From the NCBI GenBank assembly GCA_026387805.1, contig JAPLKY010000390.1, forward strand, positions 1 through 8,103: a stretch of DNA of 8,103 bases, given 5' to 3'. The translations under genes were made by a program, and so were the position numbers. Within the stretch, counting starts at the first letter, position 1. Every line of letters begins with the position of its first letter. Below the pieces are notes generated by a model. The model ran no database searches and was not told the origin of the DNA. It was given only the letters and a program-made list of their open reading frames with translations. This stretch comes from Candidatus Krumholzibacteriia bacterium. Its GTDB lineage: Bacteria > Krumholzibacteriota > Krumholzibacteriia > Krumholzibacteriales > Krumholzibacteriaceae. Shown here one piece after another: positions 1 to 4,429 of this stretch.

Positions 1-608
1 CGGGAATCCAGGTCGAGCTCACGGCATCCATTCACCGGGCTCTCGCGCCGTACAAGGTCTCGGGGGCCCAGCACGGCACGTCGGGCAACAGCAGCGACCG
101 TCTGCGCCGGATCGCTAAGGAAACCGCCACGACCAAGGCGAACGTGGCAACCGCTCTCCAGATGATCTCGTGGGGGGTCGAGGTGAACGACTACGGCAAC
201 GCGAAGCTCGATGCCGACGGAAATTTCATCAAGGTGCCCGACACCGGCGTTTCCGATGCTCTGTGGGGTACCATGGTCGAGCACGCCGCCGAAAAGGGAT
301 GGAAGAAAGGGGACTACAAGAAGCTCAACCTTCCTTTCGAAAATCGCCTTCTGGGTCAACCGGCCGCCATCCGCGAGCGGATGGTCGCCGCCGTGGAAGA
401 TTTCACTTTCAACCTGCTGACGACGGTTTTCAACGCGGCCGATACCGCGCCCCTGGCCGTCGACGCCATACTGTCCGCCGGTTCCTTCGACCTCGGCCCG
501 AAGGGGAGCCGGATCGAGGACCTGACCGAGTGGACCGCGGAGAAGATAAAGACCGGGGCCGGAGCCCTCTCGGCGGAAAAGGGAACGAAGGGGGATTTTT
601 CCGACTAG
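1..608 (+). CDS. Probable class II fructose-bisphosphate aldolase, C-terminal part (5' end outside window)
   Basis: The reading frame is open from base 3 to the TAG at 606-608, giving about 201 residues. A GTG at 144 is in frame, but the coding sequence clearly continues upstream of it, so the gene is cut by the window edge. The upstream part contains an A-Q-H-G-T-S-G-N motif followed by L-R-x-I and then T-K-A-N-V-A-T-A-L-Q. This resembles the H-G-x-S-G metal/phosphate-binding segment and the K-x-N-x-x-T segment of zinc-dependent class II aldolases, which interconvert fructose 1,6-bisphosphate with dihydroxyacetone phosphate and glyceraldehyde 3-phosphate in the cytoplasm. The tail after it (W-G-V-E-V-N-D-Y-G onward, ending in a lysine-rich stretch) is longer than in short E. 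coli-type aldolases, so it would belong to a longer variant. The family call rests on motif memory; another TIM-barrel ketose-bisphosphate aldolase is possible. GC is high, like the bulk of the window. No clear terminator follows in the 98 bp before the next gene. Confidence 0.55.
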   Translation, partial: GIQVELTASIHRALAPYKVSGAQHGTSGNSSDRLRRIAKETATTKANVATALQMISWGVEVNDYGNAKLDADGNFIKVPDTGVSDALWGTMVEHAAEKGWKKGDYKKLNLPFENRLLGQPAAIRERMVAAVEDFTFNLLTTVFNAADTAPLAVDAILSAGSFDLGPKGSRIEDLTEWTAEKIKTGAGALSAEKGTKGDFSD

Positions 609-706
609 AGCGCGAGGAGGGAAGAGAGCGCCGGTGCAGCTTCAGAGGCGCAACCATGGAGCATCGGAGCAGGCGGGCCTGTCTGAAATAGCCGGGCCTC
701 GAAGAT

Positions 707-1336
707 TCAGCCTTTGATGAAACGAAATATCTTCCTCAGCGGATTGACCTTGATATCCCGTCTCAAATACACGGTATCGGATCCATCCCGGTACCACTTT
801 CCATATCCATTCTCGCTCATCCAGTTCTCGATCTGGGGGAAATACGGATTTCGGTATTTCTTCCAACCGGTTTCCAGCGATATGACCAGCGGTCGGCTCT
901 TGAGATGCATAAGGACGTACCATTCGCATCCTTCCGTATCAATGCTCAGGAGATCGATTGTGCCGTCGTCAAAGTCGCTGAACACGCGCGCCTCAGCGCA
1001 GAATATATCTCCCTGCGCCGGCCGGTACCGATCGTTGGCCAGCGCCGGGGAAGATTTCAGGTCGGCGACGAAGGTCGAGGCTCCGTCACGATACAGCCGA
1101 ATCGGCCCGTTTTCGGCGTAGATGGCATAGGGGAATATTCGAACATTCGAATTACCTTTGAAATAGTCGTTCAGTTTCTCTATGCAGTCGGGATTCGGCT
1201 CGAATAGATCGACCCGGATACCATCCTTGATAAATCCGAGAATATTTGATGATTCCGGCAAATAGACTCCGACTTCAGCCGCGTGGCTGAAGTTGAGTCC
1301 TCGAGCCCTGGTCTTGCGATACAGCTTTTCATTCAT
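707..1336 (-). CDS. FkbM-family SAM-dependent methyltransferase
   Basis: From the ATG at 1336 this gives 209 residues. A TTG at 1381 would add 15 residues but has no Shine-Dalgarno, and the ATG has only a weak GAGA-like one, so the start is uncertain. The fold is a small class I methyltransferase. The N-terminal A-E-V-G-V-Y segment stands for the SAM-binding strand-loop. D-L-F-E-P-N-P is the acidic strand that binds the ribose hydroxyls. L-L-S-I-D-T-E-G-C-E-W is the FkbM hallmark (D-x-E-G-x-E), followed by R-P-L-V-I-S-L-E-T. FkbM proteins O-methylate sugars, lipids or natural products; the substrate cannot be read from the sequence. The C-terminus is basic (R-R-D-I-K-V-N-P-L-R-K-I-F-R-F-I-K-G). 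Base composition is lower than neighbours (a sampled 60-base line, 721-780, is 45% GC against about 75% in the macro gene), which suggests horizontal acquisition. It is divergent from the radical SAM gene, so a shared pathway is possible but unproven. Confidence 0.85.
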   Translation of the reverse strand: MNEKLYRKTRARGLNFSHAAEVGVYLPESSNILGFIKDGIRVDLFEPNPDCIEKLNDYFKGNSNVRIFPYAIYAENGPIRLYRDGASTFVADLKSSPALANDRYRPAQGDIFCAEARVFSDFDDGTIDLLSIDTEGCEWYVLMHLKSRPLVISLETGWKKYRNPYFPQIENWMSENGYGKWYRDGSDTVYLRRDIKVNPLRKIFRFIKG

Positions 1337-1439
1337 ATCGATTCTCACGGAGAATGAATCACGGCGGATATCAATTGGCAAGCGGATTTCATGCGGCGCG
1401 GAAGAACATCAAAGGATAATGCGGTAGAACCCGTTCTCG

Positions 1440-1468
1440 TTGACAAGATCGGATTCCGCGCGTACGAT
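1440..1468 (+). promoter_or_regulatory. Predicted sigma70-type promoter of the radical SAM gene
   Basis: A perfect -35 TTGACA (1440-1445) is followed by exactly 17 bp and a -10 TACGAT (1463-1468, four of six consensus bases). Transcription would start near 1475, leaving a leader of about 94 nt before the GTG at 1569. It lies in the 187-232 bp gap between the divergent FkbM and radical SAM genes. This is prediction from consensus only. Confidence 0.5.
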
Positions 1469-1568
1469 CTCACCGGTATTGAATAATCACACAAGCGGCT
1501 GATTCGAAAAAGGCGCACATGCGCGCACGGCGGTCTGATGGATCGAGCGCCGGGGGCGAGGTGGCAAC

Positions 1569-3002
1569 GTGCCGGAGGTCTTGCTGCTGCATGCCGAGGA
1601 GCCCCAAATGCCGGGCTTCGTCGGAGCGATGCCGCCCCTGGGGCTGGCCTGGCTCGCCGGCTCGCTCGAGACGGCCGGTATCGGTGTGGAGATCCTCGAC
1701 CGTCAGGTGGACCCGCGGAGCTTCATCGACGTTTTTCGGGAAGCTCGTCCCGGGATCCTCGGCATCAGCACGACGACCGCGGCGCGTTTTCAAGCCTTCC
1801 TCTACGCCGCCGAGGCGAAGCGCTTCGCCCCCGAGACCGTCGTTGTCCTTGGAGGGTCCCACGCGACCTGCACCCCGCACGACACGCTGACTCACCTCCC
1901 TCAGGTCGATGCGGTCGTCGTCGGCGAGGGAGAGGCGACGTTGCTCGACCTCGCGCGGCGAGTCCTCGATGGCGGCCGCGACCTGACGGGCATCCCGGGT
2001 CTCTGGTGCCGGCACGATGGGGAAATCCTCGCCGGACCCGCGCGACCGCGGGAGCGCCATCTCGACAGCCTGGGATTCCCCGCGCGCCATCTTCTGCCCA
2101 ATCCGCTCTACAGACTCGAGAACGAGTTCGTGGGCGGCAGGGCTTTCCACGTCATGGCATCGCGAGGCTGCCCTTTCGCATGCTCCTTCTGCTCGGCCGC
2201 CACAATCTGGGGTCATAGCGTCACCTATCGAACGCCGCGCCACGTGGTTGATGAGATGGAACAGCTGCGCGATACGTACGGGGCGCGGGGGTTCCGGTTC
2301 ATGGACGCCCTGGTCACGCTGCGCCGCGACTACATCCGGGCGCTCTGCATGGAGATCATCGATCGAAATATCGATCGGCCCTGGGAATGCGAGGTTCGCG
2401 CCGATACGATCGACGAGGAGATTCTGAGGCTCATGCGCGAGGCAGGCTGCTACTATCTGGACTTCGGCGCCGAGTCGGCAAGCGACCGGGTGCTTTTGCG
2501 AATGAAGAAGAAGATGAGTCGGGAACAGATTTCCGAGGCACTGGCGCTCACTCATCGCCTCGGCTTCAAGACCAAAGTCTTTTTCACCTTCGGCCACATC
2601 GGAGAGACGTTGGCCGATGCCAGGGAGACGTTGCGTTTCATTCGAGAGAACGCTCGCTGCATCAGCCGCCTGGGCGGCAGCATCGGGATCAATATCTTCC
2701 CGGGCACCGAGGTCGAGGAGTTCGCCCGCGAGTGCGGTTGCCTTCCCGCGGATTTCAGCTGGTCGACGCCCTTCCACGAGGCGCGCAACTCATTCCTTTC
2801 CACCCCACCAAGCGTGCCGATCCTCATCCAGCCCGATTTCGGATGGAGGGAAATGTACATCGTCAGATACCGGCAGCTGCTGCAGAAGGCGCGCGATCCG
2901 CACATGCTCCTTTTGTGCCTGCGTCGCCTGGGGGATCCGAAGATGCTGCGGCACCTGGGTCGGTTGCTTGCCGGGCTCTTTCGAGGCGGGGCGGCGACGT
3001 GA
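1569..3002 (+). CDS. Cobalamin-binding-domain radical SAM protein
   Basis: The protein has 477 residues. An in-frame stop lies at 1536, and the GTG at 1569 is the only start after it that precedes the conserved N-terminus. GAGGTGG at 1558-1564 serves as ribosome-binding site. Residues about 3-150 form a Rossmann-like B12-binding domain of the type fused to radical SAM enzymes: M-P-P-L-G-L-A-W-L-A (21-30), G-G-S-H-A-T (95-100) and D-A-V-V-V-G-E-G-E-A-T (114-124). No D-x-H-x-x-G base-off motif is visible, which is common in this group. The radical SAM core follows with C201-x3-C205-x2-C208 binding a [4Fe-4S] cluster, and the D-F-G-A-E-S segment typical of the barrel. Members of this class (BchE, HpnP/HpnR-like and many natural-product methyltransferases) catalyse methylation, cyclisation or other radical reactions; the substrate here is unknown. 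The C-terminal 80 residues are helical and basic and may face a membrane or bind a lipid-like substrate. It is convergent with the ART gene, 38 bp apart. Confidence 0.88.
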   Translation: MPEVLLLHAEEPQMPGFVGAMPPLGLAWLAGSLETAGIGVEILDRQVDPRSFIDVFREARPGILGISTTTAARFQAFLYAAEAKRFAPETVVVLGGSHATCTPHDTLTHLPQVDAVVVGEGEATLLDLARRVLDGGRDLTGIPGLWCRHDGEILAGPARPRERHLDSLGFPARHLLPNPLYRLENEFVGGRAFHVMASRGCPFACSFCSAATIWGHSVTYRTPRHVVDEMEQLRDTYGARGFRFMDALVTLRRDYIRALCMEIIDRNIDRPWECEVRADTIDEEILRLMREAGCYYLDFGAESASDRVLLRMKKKMSREQISEALALTHRLGFKTKVFFTFGHIGETLADARETLRFIRENARCISRLGGSIGINIFPGTEVEEFARECGCLPADFSWSTPFHEARNSFLSTPPSVPILIQPDFGWREMYIVRYRQLLQKARDPHMLLLCLRRLGDPKMLRHLGRLLAGLFRGGAAT

Positions 3003-3008
3003 CGTCAC
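2999..3008. repeat. 10-bp perfect palindrome GTGACGTCAC over the radical SAM stop codon
   Basis: The palindrome includes the TGA at 3000-3002. A second CGTCAC at 3039-3044 could pair with GTGACG at 2999-3004 across a 34-nt loop containing a small GCGG/CCGC stem, but the structure is weak and has no U-tract. It may be chance, a protein-binding site, or part of a poor bidirectional terminator between the convergent genes. Confidence 0.25.
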
Positions 3009-3040
3009 GCGCCTGCCGCGGGAGGATCCGCCGCCGTCCG

Positions 3041-3526
3041 TCACTTACACGTCTTGAATATTGTCTCGTTGCTCTTTCTGTACGCCTTTATACTGGAGCC
3101 GGGTATGTTCGTCAGGAACGTGACTTCTCTGGTCGCGGTCCCGAAATGTTTCAAGGCTATGATCTTCGCCGCGCCCAGTGTGCCGGCGTCCATCAACAGC
3201 TTGGGCCAGAGCATATTCGGTTTCAGATTCAGGTTCTGTTCGAGCACTTGATTGGTCCAGGGTCTTTCCGCAAGGGCGTGGATTTCTATCCTGTATACGT
3301 AGCCTTTGCCGGAATACCCGCCGCAGCCCTGGGTCGGATCGGTGGATACATATTCCGGCTGGGGGCTGGATATTATTCGTCGCGATAGATCCAACGGCTT
3401 CCTGCCCGATGTGCAATACGACAAAAGGTGCGACTTCGCGGCGGCAAGAGACATGGGGTTCCTTGCCTTGAATCCGATTCTTCCTATTTCTTCGGGTCCT
3501 CGAGTGTCCGCTCGGTAGACGATCAT
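3041..3526 (-). CDS. Putative intracellular mono-ADP-ribosyltransferase (cholera/pertussis toxin A-like), candidate toxin
   Basis: The protein has 161 residues. The start is fixed by GGAGGT six bases before the ATG at 3526. The N-terminus V-Y-R-A-D-T-R-G-P-E-E-I-G-R-I-G-F closely parallels cholera toxin A (L-Y-R-A-D-S-R-P-P-D-E-I) and pertussis toxin S1 (V-Y-R-Y-D-S-R-P-P-E-D-V-F). The expected R-S-E-class sites are in order: R5 (NAD binding), H33 in A-K-S-H-L (like PT-S1 H-L), Y-V-S-T at 59-62, G-Y-V-Y-R-I at 75-80 (like C-T Y-Y-I-Y-V-I), and T-R-E-V-T-F-L-T-N-I-P-G-S-S-I at 132-146. That last segment matches CTA E-Q-E-V-S-A-L-G-G-I-P and places E134 as the catalytic glutamate. The family transfers ADP-ribose from NAD+ to a protein or nucleic acid. 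The usual second acidic or glutamine residue two before the glutamate is T132, so target choice cannot be predicted. There is no signal peptide or B-subunit partner, so it likely acts in the cytoplasm. It overlaps the upstream macro-domain gene by four bases. GC in sampled lines is about 52-57%, below its neighbour. Confidence 0.72.
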   Translation of the reverse strand: MIVYRADTRGPEEIGRIGFKARNPMSLAAAKSHLLSYCTSGRKPLDLSRRIISSPQPEYVSTDPTQGCGGYSGKGYVYRIEIHALAERPWTNQVLEQNLNLKPNMLWPKLLMDAGTLGAAKIIALKHFGTATREVTFLTNIPGSSIKAYRKSNETIFKTCK

Positions 3527-4308
3527 GATGGAACCTCCATGTCGAATTGTTCGAGGACGCGCACGAAGGCGGCGACCATCGCCTCGTCGCGGGCGATGAG
3601 CGTGACGTCGGAGAGGCTCTTCGGCCTGTGCGCCCTGATCGCTTCGAAGATCGCCGCGGCCGAATCGTCCGGGGAGACGCCGCCCGCGCCCGTGCCAAGC
3701 CCCGGGATCGCGATCGACTCGAGATCGAGCTCCTCGACGAGCTTGAGCGCGGCGGATGCGGCGAGCTTCACCGTGCCGGGAGAGCTCGCCCCGCCAGGCT
3801 CCGCGGAGACGGCGACGTGGATGACGCGGAGGTTCTGGAGCGTGCCGGCCGTCGTGGCGATCGCACAGCCGGCCGCGATCGGCGCCTTCGCGACGGCCTC
3901 GTGTTCGATCTCGTCGCCGCCCGCCGCCTTGATCGCCGCGGCGATGCCCTCCGTCATGACGCCGCGCGGGTCCGCCGGGTTCACGATCGCGTCGACGAAG
4001 AGCGTCATGATGTCGCCGAGGCGGGCCTTGACGTTGATATCGCCGACCTCGGTCGTGAACTTGTTCTCGTCCATCGCGATCTCGGCGAGAACGACGTCCG
4101 GGCGGTTACGGAACTTCTTCGTGACCTTCTCGCTCTGCGCCGCCACGTAGTGTATGGCCTTGAAGAGATCCTCCGGCGCGAGCTTCCCCTCCATGAAGGA
4201 GTCGATCTTCTTCGCGAGCGGCTCGATGATATCGCGCGTCTGTCTCCGCTTGAGCGACTCGATGAACTTGAGCTTTCGTTCCTGGCGGGCTTCTTCCTTC
4301 TTCGTCAT
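3523..4308 (-). CDS. Macro-domain protein with N-terminal helical region (candidate ADP-ribose reader/hydrolase, possible antitoxin)
   Basis: From the ATG at 4308 it has 261 residues. An ATG at 4347 would add 13 residues that do not look conserved and has no ribosome-binding site. Residues 1 to about 90 are charged and helical (K-K-E-E-A-R-Q-E-R-K-L onward, then A-A-Q-S-E-K-V-T-K-K-F-R-N-R-P-D). The rest is a macro domain, which binds ADP-ribose and in some families removes it from targets: L-G-D-I (97-100), D-A-I-V-N-P-A-D (106-113), A-A-I-K-A-A-G-G (124-131), V-I-H-V-A-V (162-167) and S-I-A-I-P-G-L-G-T-G-A-G-G (198-210), the phosphate-binding loop. The canonical N-A-A-N is N-P-A-D, and the G-G-G-V loop is replaced by G-V-M-T-E-G-I, so hydrolase activity is uncertain while binding is plausible. 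The ART gene begins inside its stop codon, suggesting the two act on the same modification. GC is about 75% in a sampled line, typical of the host. It could also be a housekeeping macro protein beside which the ART landed. Confidence 0.82.
   Translation of the reverse strand: MTKKEEARQERKLKFIESLKRRQTRDIIEPLAKKIDSFMEGKLAPEDLFKAIHYVAAQSEKVTKKFRNRPDVVLAEIAMDENKFTTEVGDINVKARLGDIMTLFVDAIVNPADPRGVMTEGIAAAIKAAGGDEIEHEAVAKAPIAAGCAIATTAGTLQNLRVIHVAVSAEPGGASSPGTVKLAASAALKLVEELDLESIAIPGLGTGAGGVSPDDSAAAIFEAIRAHRPKSLSDVTLIARDEAMVAAFVRVLEQFDMEVPS
3533..3538 (-). promoter_or_regulatory. Ribosome-binding site GGAGGT of the ART gene
   Basis: On the minus strand GGAGGT sits six bases before the ATG at 3526 and lies within the last codons of the macro-domain gene (M-E-V-P-S-stop). 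Together with the ATGA stop/start overlap at 3523-3526 it indicates translational coupling, and it rules out any longer form of the ART with a signal peptide. Confidence 0.75.
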
Positions 4309-4314
4309 GATCCT

Positions 4315-4343
4315 GTAATATCGCAAGCGGCCGTCGATGGCAA
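4315..4343 (-). promoter_or_regulatory. Possible promoter of the macro-ART pair
   Basis: On the minus strand TTGCCA (4343-4338), 17 bp, then TATTAC (4320-4315). The -10 ends six bases before the ATG at 4308, so transcription would begin at or next to the start codon, giving a leaderless or near-leaderless message and excluding the ATG at 4347. An AGGA at 4314-4311 is too close to the ATG to be a normal ribosome-binding site. Consensus match only. Confidence 0.3.
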
Positions 4344-4355
4344 GCATGTAATTGC

Positions 4356-4384
4356 TTTAAAAAGCGCGGGAGTCGATGTAGAAT
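4356..4384 (+). promoter_or_regulatory. Predicted sigma70-type promoter of the S9 peptidase
   Basis: TTTAAA (4356-4361), 17 bp, TAGAAT (4379-4384, five of six consensus bases). Expected transcription start is near 4391, with a leader of about 38 nt to the ATG at 4430. It is back to back with the putative macro promoter, 12 bp between the -35 elements. Confidence 0.42.
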
Positions 4385-4429
4385 GAACCGTTCGTCAGCT
4401 CAATGACGTATGTGGTCGAAGGAGGCCGT

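Noticed and set aside
609..706. GGCC repeats near 676-700 as a terminator between the aldolase-like and FkbM genes
   Set aside because: Only four pairing bases, a long loop and no T-tract.
1337..1381. TTG start at 1381 for the FkbM gene
   Set aside because: Rare start codon with no ribosome-binding site; the ATG at 1336 keeps the whole recognisable domain. Not excluded.
1470..2777. Minus-strand open frame of 435 codons opposite the radical SAM gene
   Set aside because: Its product has no recognisable motifs and is rich in Arg, Ala and Asp, as expected from the antisense of GC-rich coding DNA. The plus frame has clear B12 and CxxxCxxC motifs.
3041..3526. ART as the broken remainder of a secreted AB toxin
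   Set aside because: A GGAGGT at correct spacing and an ATGA junction define a clean start. The frame upstream belongs to the macro gene, and no leader or B-subunit remnant is seen.
3041..4308. Calling the macro-ART pair DarTG
   Set aside because: DarT has a different ART signature and precedes DarG. Here the ART is CTA/PT-S1-like and comes second, and the macro domain differs in its catalytic loops.
4309..4347. Extra 13 N-terminal residues of the macro protein from the ATG at 4347
   Set aside because: No ribosome-binding site, residues unlike the conserved charged helix that follows, and the segment contains a possible promoter.
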